A stretch of DNA of 36,559 bases from Paludibacteraceae bacterium. GTDB taxonomy: Bacteria > Bacteroidota > Bacteroidia > Bacteroidales > Paludibacteraceae. This document shows positions 13,760 through 23,645 of this stretch, one piece after another. A program made the position numbers and the translations under genes. A model generated the notes under the pieces. It had not been told where the DNA came from, did no database searches, and saw only the letters and a list, made by a program, of their open reading frames with translations. The stretch is taken from NCBI GenBank assembly GCA_017401985.1, contig JAFPNK010000052.1, forward strand, positions 1 to 36,559, written 5' to 3'. Numbering within the stretch: position 1 is the first letter of the stretch; each line of letters opens with the position of its first letter.

Positions 13760-14979
13760 TGCAAACAATTATCTAAAGCGGCTTTGAGCGCCTGTTTGTC
13801 GAGGTGCTGGCCGATGAACACCAGTTTCTGCATACGGTCGCCGTATTGGTCGTTCCAGTCATGTCGCAGTTGTGCATCGTCCGCCATGAGTTGCATGAGT
13901 TCCTCTTTAGGCATGGTAGCAAACCATTCTCCGGCTTTACGGATATTGAATTGCCGTCCTGCTTGTTCGAACAGATAACACATATCATACTCTTCTGCAA
14001 AATAGCACATACCTTTGCAACGAATAACATTCTTCGGCCAGTGGGCTGCCACAAACTCATCGAACATACCTAAATCGAAGGGCCTACGCTCGAAATAAAC
14101 ATAGGTCTCAATACCGAATTCCGCGAGGTGGTCATGGTCGCCATGCTCGTGATCGTGGTCATGGTGATGATGATGTTCGTGCTCGTCGTCATCTTCGTCA
14201 TCATCATCGTCGTGATGGTGTGATGCGTCCTCCACTTCTTGAATCCACGCCGCTGAAGTAGCAGTTCTGTCGAAGTCGAACAGACGGGTGTTCATCAGTT
14301 TCTCTAAGTCTACATCGCAGTAGTTCGTTTCTATGATTTCCGCCGTGGGTTGTATTGCGCGAACGATGGATTTTATTCGCGCAAGCTCATCTTCGCTAAC
14401 TTCGGAAGCCTTATTTAATAAGATGAGGTTGCTGAATTCAATCTGCTCAATAACCAGTGCAGCGAGGTCTTCTTCTTTCGGAACATAGTGTGCCAAATCC
14501 TCTCCGGCATTGAACTCATCACGCAGACGTAATGCATCTACAACGGAGCAGATACAATCGAGTACCGGCAGTCCGTCGGTAGCGAATTGCGGCACCATTT
14601 GAGCATACGAACAGAGCGTTTGGGCAATCGGAGCCGGTTCGCAAATACCAGAAGCCTCGATGACAATGTAGTCGAAAGCTTTCTGCGCGCAGAGGTCATG
14701 GAGCTGAGAGATCAGATCCATCTTAAGCGAGCAGCATATGCAACCGTTTTGAAGGGCTACCAACGAATCGTCTTGCTGGCTTACTACCCCGCCCTTTTGA
14801 ATAAGCGAAGCATCGATATTCACCTCGCCGATATCATTGACGATAACGGCGAAGCGAATACCTTTTTGATTTGTCAGGATACGATTGAGCAGAGTTGTCT
14901 TTCCGCTGCCCAGATATCCTGTTATCAACAATACAGGGATATTATTAATTGTATTTGGCATCATAAGCGGCAAATTCAT
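13756..14979 (-). CDS. CobW/COG0523-family GTPase (putative metallochaperone)
   Basis: This G3E-family GTPase of up to 407 residues has Walker A GYLGSGKTTLL (about 18-28), the CxCC metal motif NGCICCSLKMD (about 74-84), and LLNKASE as the NKxD-type guanine motif (about 171-177). A CobW_C domain starts at about 290 (YVYFERRPFDLGMFDEFV). Between the domains lies a region of about 30 residues made almost only of His, Asp and Glu (about 251-282), a likely metal-binding linker. The family inserts or moves Zn, Co, Ni or Fe. Start choice is uncertain: ATGs at 14979, 14964 and 14961 are all possible, and all overlap the end of the upstream gene. Confidence 0.9.
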   Translation of the reverse strand: MNLPLMMPNTINNIPVLLITGYLGSGKTTLLNRILTNQKGIRFAVIVNDIGEVNIDASLIQKGGVVSQQDDSLVALQNGCICCSLKMDLISQLHDLCAQKAFDYIVIEASGICEPAPIAQTLCSYAQMVPQFATDGLPVLDCICSVVDALRLRDEFNAGEDLAHYVPKEEDLAALVIEQIEFSNLILLNKASEVSEDELARIKSIVRAIQPTAEIIETNYCDVDLEKLMNTRLFDFDRTATSAAWIQEVEDASHHHDDDDDEDDDEHEHHHHHDHDHEHGDHDHLAEFGIETYVYFERRPFDLGMFDEFVAAHWPKNVIRCKGMCYFAEEYDMCYLFEQAGRQFNIRKAGEWFATMPKEELMQLMADDAQLRHDWNDQYGDRMQKLVFIGQHLDKQALKAALDNCLQ

Positions 14980-17900
14980 TATAATACTTATCCACTATTT
15001 CGGTATGGTCATTGTGGTCAAGAATCTGGAGCACGTATCCCAAGATAGCCAATTCCCGTTTGGACGTCTCCGTCATTAACGAGCGTTGTCTGCGCTTGAG
15101 CGAATCGGCAAAACGCAGATATTCGAGGCTAGTGTTCGCTACGTTTTCCAAGATAGCCACTGCTTTCTCGTCCTCACCGAGCAGGAAATACATAGACGCC
15201 ATGGACGCAGATGTATAATCGTACGGAATATTGTATCCTGGCAGTTGCTCCTCTGAGTAGTCCAGTACTTCAAGCGCTTTGTCGCGTTGGTTCTCACGAA
15301 TGAGTTGTTCCGCCAATTGGGCAAACATCATTCGGTGCGTACGACACATACGCATTAGGTTCTCGTCGATATAGATGCCCGGGATATTCATGTTGCCGTA
15401 TTTGAATTGATGCATCATGTTCTCGTACATTTTCTCGGAGTTGACACGAGGTTGACCGTCGCGGCTGCGGGTCGGAGTGATCTGGTAAGCCAGACCTGTC
15501 AGTTCCATGTACGGTTCAAGTCCAAGATAATAGTCGTTTCCTACTGTTGCGCAGAAATACATCGGGCGTTGCCACTTGTTGGTGGACAGCATTTCCATGA
15601 TCATCATCTCCGAACGGTTGTACATATTCTTACGCTTGAGGTAAATACGTTCTCCGCTCGGGGTCTCCACATAGAGTTGATTGGTCGGCAGGTACGAATA
15701 GCCTTCGCGTGTTTTGAATCGCGGATCACGTAGGAAAGCGAACGCAGTTTCAACTGAAATCGGTTGATCGGAGCGGTTCTCGACACGCGCAATCTCGTTC
15801 TGTCCCGGCATGAAATCCTTGTACTCCCAAGAAATAGGCAGTGCTGCGGATTCATAGTACGGACGCTTCATTTGGCTGATGTACCAATCGGTCTGGAGAT
15901 ACGACAGGTTGCAGACACGAAGATCCGTTCCTACTTCTTCTACCTCCTGGTTGTACCACAAGGGGAAGGTGTCGTTATCACCGTTGGAGAAAAGGATAGC
16001 CTGCGTCTCGCACGACTTGAGGTAGTTTGCGCCGAAATCGCGACACGAGTAGCGTTGGGAACGGTCATGGTCATCCCAGTTTTGCGAAGCCATTTGTGCC
16101 GGTACGAGCAGACAAACCAGCGCAGCTAATACGGCAAAGGTGGTCTTCATCCACTGCTTACTGAACAAATGGTTGAGCAGGTCGATGATAGCCAACGCAC
16201 CGAGACCGATCCAGATACAGAAAGCATAGAACGAACCCGCATACGCGTAGTCACGTTCACGCGGCTGGTAAGGAGTCTGGTTGAGGTACACCACAATAGC
16301 CAAACCGGTCAGGAAGAAGAGCAGGAAGGTCAGTGCAAAGCTCTTCAAACCAACGGCTTCGCTGTTCTTGTTAAACTTGAACAGTTGCCATAAGATACCG
16401 ATGATACCGAGCAGCAAAGGCAACATGTAATAGACGTTATGTCCTTTGTTCTCTTTCAGTTCGGTCGGCAGTTTGGATTGGTCACCCAGCATCGCGTTAT
16501 CAATGAACGAGATTCCGGTTATCCAGTTACCTTTGGTAATCTCGCCATAGGACTGGAGATCGTTCTGACGGCCGGAGAAGTTCCACATAAAGTAGCGCCA
16601 ATACATGAAATTCACCTGATAGCGGAAGAAGAAACGCATGTTCTCCATAAAGGTAGGGCATTGCTCTACCCGCTTCTGTCCGCAGTAATCATACTTGATG
16701 CGTCTGCCCTTCACATGTGCCCATTCTTTGTACGCCTGCACGTGGCTACCGTTGGATGAGTACATACGGGGGAAGAACATGCAGAACTTGGACATATACT
16801 TATAGTTGGTCTTATGTCCGGTGATCACATATTTATCGGGTTCACCTTCCACACTCGGAGCCGGCGCATACTGCGCATGACCGACTTTCTCGACCGGCAC
16901 GCACATGTTGCCCTCTACACGCAGTTCCACCGGAGCGTTGTAGGTCTGGCCGTACAGCAAAGGACGGTCGCCATACTGCTCACGGTTCAAATAATACTTG
17001 AGCGAGAACACATTGTCCGGGCTGTTCTGATCCATCGGTGTATCTGCGTTTGAGCGGATCACCAGGGCTGCATACGAGCTGTAACCGATCAAAATGACAG
17101 CCAGCATCAACGCACCTGTATTGAGCCAACGCCACAGTTCGCTTTCGCTGCGCTCAGCTTTTATGTGCGTGAAGATGATAAATGCGGTCATTAAGATGGT
17201 TGTCAGGATAATACAAACAGCCAGACCGGTATTGAACGGGCAGTGGAAACTGTTGACGAACAGCAGTTCGAACCAACCGAGCACGGTCGGGACACCCGGA
17301 ATAATACCGTACAGGATAACAGCCAGCACAACGCAGGAAGCGATGAATGCCAGGATCAGTCCCCATACGGTGAACTTGTAGCGACGGAAATAGTACACAA
17401 GGCCTATTGCCGGAATGGTCAGCAAGTTCAGCAAGTGAACACCGATACTCAAGCCCATCAGATAAGCAATAGCGATGAGCCAGCGGTCACTTCCCTCTTC
17501 GTCCGCATGTTCGTCCCACTTCAGGATAAGCCAGAAAACGACAGCGGTGAACAGAGAGGACGAGGCATACACTTCACCTTCCACAGCGGAGAACCAGAAC
17601 GTGTCCGAGAAGGTATAAGCCAGCGCGCCAACGGCACCTGCTGCCAATATACCGATTCCTTTCCACAATTGGTCCGGTTCAACCAGCTTCTTTGCCAAGG
17701 CCGTAATGGTCCAGAACAGGAACAGGATAGTGAATGCACTGGCCAGTGCAGACAAGGCATTGACACACATCGCCACATGCGCGGTGTCCGAAGCAAACAG
17801 ACTAAAGAAATGGCCCATAAGCATGAAAAACGGTGCTCCGGGCGGGTGTCCAACGTCCAGTTTCCAGGCGCTGGAAATGAACTCGCCGCAGTCCCAGAAG

Positions 17901-17995
17901 GACGCCGTGGGCTCAATTGTAAGGAGATACGTTGCTGCCGCGATAGCAAAGACTATCCATCCGCAGAGCGCATTCCAAAATTTGAATTTTTTCAT
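14945..17995 (-). CDS. DUF2723 polytopic membrane protein (GT-C-type, TMEM260/GT117-like)
   Basis: The preferred start is the ATG at 17993-17995 (MKKFKFWNALCGW), since the promoter at 18070-18100 leaves no room for useful leader before the earlier in-frame ATG. The protein has about 1016 residues. Its first 560 contain roughly a dozen membrane helices, with the hallmark TASFWDCGEFISSAWKLDVG plus HPPGAPFFMLMGHFF in the first loop. The Asp/Glu of that loop fit the GT-C catalytic position. The C-terminal third is soluble and helical, with TPR-like sequence near the end. Eukaryotic TMEM260 proteins with this domain are O-mannosyltransferases, so this protein may glycosylate exported proteins; that is inference. 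It heads the operon with the GTPase, thioesterase and MalY-like genes. Confidence 0.88.
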   Translation of the reverse strand: MKKFKFWNALCGWIVFAIAAATYLLTIEPTASFWDCGEFISSAWKLDVGHPPGAPFFMLMGHFFSLFASDTAHVAMCVNALSALASAFTILFLFWTITALAKKLVEPDQLWKGIGILAAGAVGALAYTFSDTFWFSAVEGEVYASSSLFTAVVFWLILKWDEHADEEGSDRWLIAIAYLMGLSIGVHLLNLLTIPAIGLVYYFRRYKFTVWGLILAFIASCVVLAVILYGIIPGVPTVLGWFELLFVNSFHCPFNTGLAVCIILTTILMTAFIIFTHIKAERSESELWRWLNTGALMLAVILIGYSSYAALVIRSNADTPMDQNSPDNVFSLKYYLNREQYGDRPLLYGQTYNAPVELRVEGNMCVPVEKVGHAQYAPAPSVEGEPDKYVITGHKTNYKYMSKFCMFFPRMYSSNGSHVQAYKEWAHVKGRRIKYDYCGQKRVEQCPTFMENMRFFFRYQVNFMYWRYFMWNFSGRQNDLQSYGEITKGNWITGISFIDNAMLGDQSKLPTELKENKGHNVYYMLPLLLGIIGILWQLFKFNKNSEAVGLKSFALTFLLFFLTGLAIVVYLNQTPYQPRERDYAYAGSFYAFCIWIGLGALAIIDLLNHLFSKQWMKTTFAVLAALVCLLVPAQMASQNWDDHDRSQRYSCRDFGANYLKSCETQAILFSNGDNDTFPLWYNQEVEEVGTDLRVCNLSYLQTDWYISQMKRPYYESAALPISWEYKDFMPGQNEIARVENRSDQPISVETAFAFLRDPRFKTREGYSYLPTNQLYVETPSGERIYLKRKNMYNRSEMMIMEMLSTNKWQRPMYFCATVGNDYYLGLEPYMELTGLAYQITPTRSRDGQPRVNSEKMYENMMHQFKYGNMNIPGIYIDENLMRMCRTHRMMFAQLAEQLIRENQRDKALEVLDYSEEQLPGYNIPYDYTSASMASMYFLLGEDEKAVAILENVANTSLEYLRFADSLKRRQRSLMTETSKRELAILGYVLQILDHNDHTEIVDKYYNEFAAYDAKYN

Positions 17996-18069
17996 AAATG
18001 TGTTGTTTATTTTTGTATTAATGTGTTTGTGTTTTTTTGCAAAAGGCAAACAATACCCCAAATTCGGTG

Positions 18070-18100
18070 CAAAATTACAACATTTTTTTCAGATTTCAAA
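18070..18100 (-). promoter_or_regulatory. Bacteroidota sigma promoter for the DUF2723 operon
   Basis: On the minus strand TTTG (18097-18100), 19 bp, TAATTTTG (18070-18077). Confidence 0.85.
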
Positions 18101-18167
18101 TTTCAAATATCAAATTTTACGTTTTTAAGCCCTATACACACTTTTTTAAAAAAAAAGCACGCGCGCA

Positions 18168-18199
18168 CTTGCGTATATAAAAAAAATATTGTATCTTTG
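18168..18199 (+). promoter_or_regulatory. Bacteroidota sigma promoter for the surface-glycan operon
   Basis: CTTG (18168-18171, one mismatch to TTTG), 20 bp, TATCTTTG (18192-18199). The predicted start near 18206 leaves about 39 nt before the ATG at 18245 and argues against the in-frame ATG at 18215. No other promoter of this type is evident in the operon. Confidence 0.8.
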
Positions 18200-18244
18200 C
18201 GGGCTTTTTTCAAAATGAAGAACAATAAACAAAATAACAAAATT

Positions 18245-19000
18245 ATGATTAAAGTTGGAATTATTGGATGCGGCTTCGTGGGAGGAGCCTTGAAGAACTG
18301 GTTGGAGAACAACAACCCGGATTGTAAATTGTTTATCAGCGATCCGTACAAAGGTTACAATGATGATTTGAGTGACATTGATGTAGCGTTTTTGCAGATT
18401 CACGTACCGACGGAAGAGGATGGCACGCAGGATTTGCGTTTGATGAAAGAACTGATTAAGAACCTGCCGGACGTACCGGTATTCGTTCGTACGACGATCC
18501 TGCCGGGCACGAGTGCCATGCTGACCAAAGAGACCGGACACAACGTGTACTACATGCCGGAGTTCCTGACCGAGCGTACGTTCATTGAGGACTTCAACAA
18601 GCAGACCATGGTCTTCACCGGTGCACAGGAGTTGTTGACGAAGATTTTTGTGGGCAAGAAATTCACGGTGATGAGTCCGCTGGAGGCTGAGTTGACCAAG
18701 TACATGCACAATGTGTTTGGCGCATACAAAGTGACGTATTTCAATGCCTGCAAGGAGTACTGCGATAAGATGGGTGCTGATTGGCGTAAGGTACACACCG
18801 GTGTTCTGCTGTCGGGTTATATCAACGACACGCACACCTATGTTCCGGGACCTGACGGCAAGTACGGTTACGGCGGTAAGTGTTTCCCGAAGGATGTGAA
18901 TGCGTTCGCTAAAATGACGGAAGGCACCTCGCTTGGCACATTGCTTGAACATTTGCATGAACTCAACGTCCACTTCCGTGGATTCGAAGAAAAAATCTAA
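18245..19000 (+). CDS. Short UDP-glucose/GDP-mannose dehydrogenase-family protein
   Basis: This 251-residue protein contains the N-terminal Rossmann NAD domain ([16 protein letters not shown]) and the central helical domain of UDP-sugar 6-dehydrogenases. It ends soon after the catalytic-cysteine motif [15 protein letters not shown] (about 219-233). The usual C-terminal UDP-binding domain (about 120-150 residues) is absent, and no frameshifted remnant follows because the next gene starts 1 bp later. Catalytic residues look intact, including PEFLTERTF and the Lys/Asn of [19 protein letters not shown]. It may pair with a partner supplying the UDP-binding part, act on a different nucleotide sugar, or be regulatory. 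It is the first gene of the glycan operon. Confidence 0.8.
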   Translation: MIKVGIIGCGFVGGALKNWLENNNPDCKLFISDPYKGYNDDLSDIDVAFLQIHVPTEEDGTQDLRLMKELIKNLPDVPVFVRTTILPGTSAMLTKETGHNVYYMPEFLTERTFIEDFNKQTMVFTGAQELLTKIFVGKKFTVMSPLEAELTKYMHNVFGAYKVTYFNACKEYCDKMGADWRKVHTGVLLSGYINDTHTYVPGPDGKYGYGGKCFPKDVNAFAKMTEGTSLGTLLEHLHELNVHFRGFEEKI

Positions 19001-19001
19001 T

Positions 19002-20240
19002 ATGAAAATTGCAGTTGCTGGAACCGGGTACGTAGGATTAAGTATCGCTACACTACTCGCTCAACACAATGAGGTAACGGCCGTGGATATCGTACCCGAA
19101 AAGGTAGCGATGATCAACCGTCGTCAGTCGCCTATTCAGGACGAGTACATTGAGAAATACTTGGTCGAGAAAGACTTACATCTGACCGCTACGTTAGATG
19201 CGGAGGCTGCGTATAAAGATGCGGAATTTGTTGTGATTGCCGCTCCGACGAACTATGACAGTCGGTTGAACTATTTCGACACCAGTGCCGTAGAGAACGT
19301 GATTGAGACCGTGTTGCGTGTCAATCCAAAGGCAATCATGGTCATCAAATCGACCATTCCAGTCGGCTATACCAAATCTGTACGCGAGAAGTATCATTGC
19401 GACAACATTATCTTTTCGCCGGAGTTCTTGCGTGAGAGTAAGGCACTCGAGGATAACTTATACCCAAGTCGAATCATTGTCGGGACAGTCCTAAACAATA
19501 CTCGACTCAAGCACGAGGCAGAGCGCTTTGCGGAACTGCTGCGACAAGGGGCCATTAAGGAAAACATCGAAACGCGTATCATGGGATTGACGGAGGCAGA
19601 GGCTGTGAAGTTGTTTGCCAATACGTATCTGGCGCTTCGTGTCAGTTACTTCAATGAGCTGGACACGTACGCAGAGATGAAAGGGCTGAACACGCAGGAT
19701 ATCATCGATGGCGTGTGTCTCGATCCGCGTATCGGTACGCACTATAACAACCCTTCCTTCGGTTACGGTGGTTACTGCCTGCCCAAAGACACGAAGCAGC
19801 TGCTAGCGAACTACCAGGACGTACCGGAGAACCTGATTGAGGCGATTGTGGAGAGTAATCGTACGCGCAAAGATTTTATTGCTGACCGTGTGCTGGCGAA
19901 AGCCGGATACTACGATTATTACCACAAGGGTGATTTTGATGCCAAGCAGGAGCACGATTGCACGATTGGTGTGTATCGTTTGACAATGAAATCGAACTCC
20001 GATAATTTCCGTCAATCGAGTATTCAAGGCATCATGAAACGCGTGAAAGCCAAAGGTGCGCAAGTGATTATCTACGAGCCGACATTGGAAAACGGAAGCA
20101 CGTTCTTCGGCAGCGAAGTGGTAAATGATTTGGCGCAATTCAAACTTCGCAGCCAAGCTATCATTGCCAACCGGTATGATACCAGCTTGGATGACGTGAA
20201 AGAGAAAGTCTATACACGCGATATTTTCCGTCGGGATTAA
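19002..20240 (+). CDS. ugd: UDP-glucose 6-dehydrogenase
   Basis: This 412-residue enzyme oxidises UDP-glucose to UDP-glucuronate with two NAD+. The N-terminal Rossmann motif is [16 protein letters not shown] (4-19). KSTIPVGYT and FSPEFLRES lie in the NAD domain, followed by the central domain with [15 protein letters not shown], the catalytic cysteine in [13 protein letters not shown] (about 253-265), and a full C-terminal UDP-binding domain ([19 protein letters not shown], from about 325). It supplies the uronic acid or its derivatives for the glycan. The ATG at 19002 follows the stop of the short dehydrogenase by 1 bp; an upstream in-frame ATG would lie inside that gene. Confidence 0.93.
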   Translation: MKIAVAGTGYVGLSIATLLAQHNEVTAVDIVPEKVAMINRRQSPIQDEYIEKYLVEKDLHLTATLDAEAAYKDAEFVVIAAPTNYDSRLNYFDTSAVENVIETVLRVNPKAIMVIKSTIPVGYTKSVREKYHCDNIIFSPEFLRESKALEDNLYPSRIIVGTVLNNTRLKHEAERFAELLRQGAIKENIETRIMGLTEAEAVKLFANTYLALRVSYFNELDTYAEMKGLNTQDIIDGVCLDPRIGTHYNNPSFGYGGYCLPKDTKQLLANYQDVPENLIEAIVESNRTRKDFIADRVLAKAGYYDYYHKGDFDAKQEHDCTIGVYRLTMKSNSDNFRQSSIQGIMKRVKAKGAQVIIYEPTLENGSTFFGSEVVNDLAQFKLRSQAIIANRYDTSLDDVKEKVYTRDIFRRD

Positions 20241-21596
20241 GTGGCAGAGAAGATAGAACATATTGGGAAGAAGGAGATTATCTGGAGTTATGCCGGCACG
20301 GCTTTTATGATTGGTGCCGGGGTGATTTTGTTGCCGTTCATTCTCCATAAGATGCCCCAAGAGACGGTCGGTATATGGAATATATTCCAGACGATCACGG
20401 CCTTGGTGCTGCTGTTGGATTTCGGTTTTCGTCCTTCTTTTGCCCGTAATATCAGTTATATCTTCTCCGGCGTGAAGACGCTTCAGAAAGACGGTGTGGC
20501 ACATACAACGAGTGACGCAGCCGTTGATTACGGTTTGCTCAAAGGCACTCTTATCGCCATGCGGCGATTCTACCGATGGATGGCGCTGGCCGTACTCGGC
20601 ATATTAGCAACTGCAGGCACGGCGTATTTCTGGTATATATTGCAGAAATACAGCGGAGACCGTCAAGACGCGCTGATTGCATGGATTTTGCTCATCGGTA
20701 TCAACTGCTATAACTTGTACACGTTCTATTACGAAGCGTTGTTGACGGGAAAGGGTTATGTGAAGCGTAATCAGCAGATTAACATGTTCGGTCAAGCAGT
20801 GTACATCGGTTTGGCGATCGGGTTAATCTATGCCGGGTTGGGTTTGACGGCCATTGTGGCATCGCAATTGGTATCCACCATCATCCGTCGTGTGTTAACG
20901 TACCGTGTGTTCTTTACCAAGGACTTGAAAGCCCATTTAATCGAAGCAGTGGCACAGGAACCGAAACAGATCTTAGGTACCATCACACCGAATGCAATTA
21001 AGATTGGTTTGACGCAGTTAGGCGGGTTCCTGGTGAACAAGTCGGCGGTGCTGATTGGTTCCGCGTTCTTAAGTTTGGAAGAAGTGGCTTGTTATGGTAT
21101 CACGATGCAAGTCATGGATATCCTGGCGCGTTGTGCGACCGTGTTCTACCAGTCCTATATGCCTAAGTTAGCGCAGTGTCGTGCTGAGAAGGACTTGACA
21201 GGTCTGAAACGCTACTACCTACTCTGCACCGGCAGTCTGCTGTTGGTTTACATCCTAGGCGGTGTAGTGTGGATCTTCTTAGGCAATTGGGCGCTGGATC
21301 TCATTAGCAGCCAGACACATTTTGTGCCGACGGTTATGTTGCTTGTGATGTTGATTATCAGCACGTTGGAACATAACCATGCGGTGTCTGCGGGCTTCAT
21401 CATGGCAGATAATAAGATTCCGTTCTTCATTCCAAGTCTGGTGAGTGGTGCAGCTACGGTGCTGCTTCTGTGGATATTCTTGGGACCGCTGCATTGGGGT
21501 ATATGGGGATTGATCTTGGCACCTGGTCTCGCTCAATTGGCTTACCAGAACTGGAAATGGCCGAGTGTGGTGATTAAAGAATTATGGGGAAAATGA
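20241..21596 (+). CDS. wzx: Wzx-type polysaccharide flippase (MOP superfamily)
   Basis: This 451-residue membrane protein reads from a GTG codon placed directly after the ugd stop. About 12-14 hydrophobic helices are spread evenly through the length. The N-terminal part (SYAGTAFMIGAGVILLPFIL, then DFGFRPSFARNISYIFSG) is typical of the polysaccharide biosynthesis/MATE-like flippases. It should move the undecaprenyl-linked glycan across the inner membrane. The loop at about 78-100 is longer and polar. The gene overlaps the next by an ATGA at 21593-21596. Confidence 0.85.
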   Translation: MAEKIEHIGKKEIIWSYAGTAFMIGAGVILLPFILHKMPQETVGIWNIFQTITALVLLLDFGFRPSFARNISYIFSGVKTLQKDGVAHTTSDAAVDYGLLKGTLIAMRRFYRWMALAVLGILATAGTAYFWYILQKYSGDRQDALIAWILLIGINCYNLYTFYYEALLTGKGYVKRNQQINMFGQAVYIGLAIGLIYAGLGLTAIVASQLVSTIIRRVLTYRVFFTKDLKAHLIEAVAQEPKQILGTITPNAIKIGLTQLGGFLVNKSAVLIGSAFLSLEEVACYGITMQVMDILARCATVFYQSYMPKLAQCRAEKDLTGLKRYYLLCTGSLLLVYILGGVVWIFLGNWALDLISSQTHFVPTVMLLVMLIISTLEHNHAVSAGFIMADNKIPFFIPSLVSGAATVLLLWIFLGPLHWGIWGLILAPGLAQLAYQNWKWPSVVIKELWGK

Positions 21597-22405
21597 AAGC
21601 GTTGTCGGTTGTCATAGTAACGTATAACTCGGAGCCGGACATCTACGGATGTCTGGACGCTTTGTTTGCCCATAACGATCTTGGTGATGCGTTGGAAGTG
21701 ATTGTCGTGGATAACAACAGCCGCGATTTTGCGCATATGGAGAGCGAATTGGACCGTTTGTACGGCAAGCGTATTACCCTACTCCGTAACACACAGAACG
21801 GCGGTTACGGACAAGGCAATAATATCGGTATCGCCCATTGTACTGCACCGATTGTGATGATCATGAATCCCGATGTAAGACTGATAAGGGCTTCACTGAG
21901 CGCCATCGTCGCGCGGTATCAGCAAGACGAGCAATTGGCAATCGTGGGATTCAAGCAAGTCATCAACGATGCCGGCAAACGGGGTTTGTCGTTCTCGATT
22001 TTGAATCACTACCCCGGTTGGGTTCGACTGATAGGTGGTGTGATGGCCAAACGTCTGGATTGGTTCCATTGGAGACACATGTATTTCTGTGGAGCCTGTT
22101 TCTGTGTCCGCAAAGCGATGTTTGAAAAAGCCGGTTTGTTTGATGAACACATCTTTTTGTATGGAGAAGAGAATGACATTCATTATCGCATCCATCAAAC
22201 CCATCCGCAGGCGCACGACTTGTATATGCGCCAAACGGTTTATCTGCATCCGACAGAGAATCGTCCGACCACAGAGGAAGCGTACCAAATGCGCATACAG
22301 TCCAATGAATACGTAATGAACAAACAAGGCCGCAAGCCGGGCACGTACCTTCGCAGCGAAGAACAACGGCTACGATGGTCCAAACGAATATTCGGGAATG
22401 CTTGA
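21593..22405 (+). CDS. Family 2 glycosyltransferase (rhamnosyltransferase-like)
   Basis: The protein has about 270 residues from the ATG at 21593, which overlaps the wzx stop as ATGA. The GT-A fold is seen from SVVIVTYNSEPDI at the N-terminus, VIVVDNNSRD (about 35-44), GGYGQGNNIGI (about 65-75), and MNPDVRL in the DxD position. YFCGACFCVRKAMFEKAGLFDE follows in the acceptor half. The pattern fits inverting transferases of the WcaA/rhamnosyl type. Donor and acceptor cannot be assigned. Confidence 0.88.
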   Translation: MKALSVVIVTYNSEPDIYGCLDALFAHNDLGDALEVIVVDNNSRDFAHMESELDRLYGKRITLLRNTQNGGYGQGNNIGIAHCTAPIVMIMNPDVRLIRASLSAIVARYQQDEQLAIVGFKQVINDAGKRGLSFSILNHYPGWVRLIGGVMAKRLDWFHWRHMYFCGACFCVRKAMFEKAGLFDEHIFLYGEENDIHYRIHQTHPQAHDLYMRQTVYLHPTENRPTTEEAYQMRIQSNEYVMNKQGRKPGTYLRSEEQRLRWSKRIFGNA

Positions 22406-23645
22406 CAGAGAACGCATAATAGGATATCTGCAGTGGTTTATACTACTGGCACTCTTCTCGTACGACGGGTTTACCTACCTGCCGGAAGAGAGTAATTTTG
22501 CACTCCTTAAGAGCGCCTATTATGTAGCTATTTTTGCGGCATTTGCATTATTGGTTGGTTTGCAAACCAAGCAAGGCAAAGTTTCTCAGCAACCAATGGG
22601 TGCTATTTCGTATGCGGTACAGATCTTCATGTGGCTGTATTTTGTTCGGTTGTTTTATGATTTCATGATCTCCGGCGTTAATCAAGCCATCGTAACCAAT
22701 CCTTTCGCAGCGGTCTTTCTATACGTCAATGCCTCTATTGTGCCCTTCTACGGATTCCTGTTCTTCCGCTGGGATCTGATTAATCTACGCAAACTCAACA
22801 CGGCCATCCTTTTGATTATGCTGACAATGGGAATGGTCAGTATGTACTATATTTTCACCGGCAAAGCATTCGAGTACCTTGGTTCGGACGGACGATTTAT
22901 GGGAAATGAATCGATGGATACGATTGCTTTCGGACATTTAGGAACCACGATTGTGATTATGGCAATCGCGCTGTTCTATCAGGACGGTATTCGCTGGTGG
23001 CATAAACTACTCAGCATAGTTTCTATCCTATCCGGACTATTCATTTCCGTAGCCGCCGGTTCACGTGGCGCGTTGGTGGCATTGGTAGTATGTTTCATCG
23101 CCTATCTGTACGTCAACGGACATAAGATGAAGATTCTGATCGGATTGCCGATTATCGCCATACTCTTCCTGGCCTTGTTGCCTATTCTGAACGATATTCT
23201 AACCTCGTTCGGGAACCAAGCCTTGGATCGTTTATACGCATCTATTTACGACCCCAATAGTATGGAAGCCGGTGTGACCAGCGGTCGTAATCTGCTGTAC
23301 GAAAAAGCATGGCACAATATTACGGATAGTCCTTTCCTGGGTTCATCCTTGTTTGTGGACGGCGAGTATGTGCATAATAGTATCTTCGAGTCCTTCCTGG
23401 GCTTGGGATTGTTAGGCGGAGTACTGTTTGTTACCATTCTCATCTATACGCTCGTTCAGGCTATTCGATTGGCGGAGAAGGACAAGCGGTATTTGTTCTG
23501 CATGTTGCTGTTTGTGCAGTACTTGTCTTACAGTATGTTCTCACGCACCTTGAGTATGCTACCGCTCTTTTGGCTGTCGCTGTTCTTGGTTCTTAGTTTA
23601 AAGAGTTATCATGACGAAAGTATCCATCATAATACCCTGCTATAA
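22398..23645 (+). CDS. O-antigen polymerase/ligase-like membrane protein (Wzy-like)
   Basis: This 415-residue protein has about 11-12 hydrophobic helices and a large polar periplasmic loop at about 280-315 (SMEAGVTSGRNLLYEKAWHN). The helix pair with SVAAGSRGALVALVVCFIAYLYVNGH and the motif NSIFESFLGLGLLGG near residue 320 match the O-antigen ligase/polymerase family (PF04932). It should polymerise the repeat unit, or transfer the glycan to a lipid or protein acceptor; sequence alone does not separate these. It overlaps both neighbours (8 bp and 35 bp). Confidence 0.8.
   Translation: MLDRERIIGYLQWFILLALFSYDGFTYLPEESNFALLKSAYYVAIFAAFALLVGLQTKQGKVSQQPMGAISYAVQIFMWLYFVRLFYDFMISGVNQAIVTNPFAAVFLYVNASIVPFYGFLFFRWDLINLRKLNTAILLIMLTMGMVSMYYIFTGKAFEYLGSDGRFMGNESMDTIAFGHLGTTIVIMAIALFYQDGIRWWHKLLSIVSILSGLFISVAAGSRGALVALVVCFIAYLYVNGHKMKILIGLPIIAILFLALLPILNDILTSFGNQALDRLYASIYDPNSMEAGVTSGRNLLYEKAWHNITDSPFLGSSLFVDGEYVHNSIFESFLGLGLLGGVLFVTILIYTLVQAIRLAEKDKRYLFCMLLFVQYLSYSMFSRTLSMLPLFWLSLFLVLSLKSYHDESIHHNTLL

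Noticed and set aside
17243..18244. Long N-terminal extension of the short UDP-sugar dehydrogenase
   Set aside because: The frame is open by chance antisense to the DUF2723 gene, and the promoter at 18168-18199 lies inside it.
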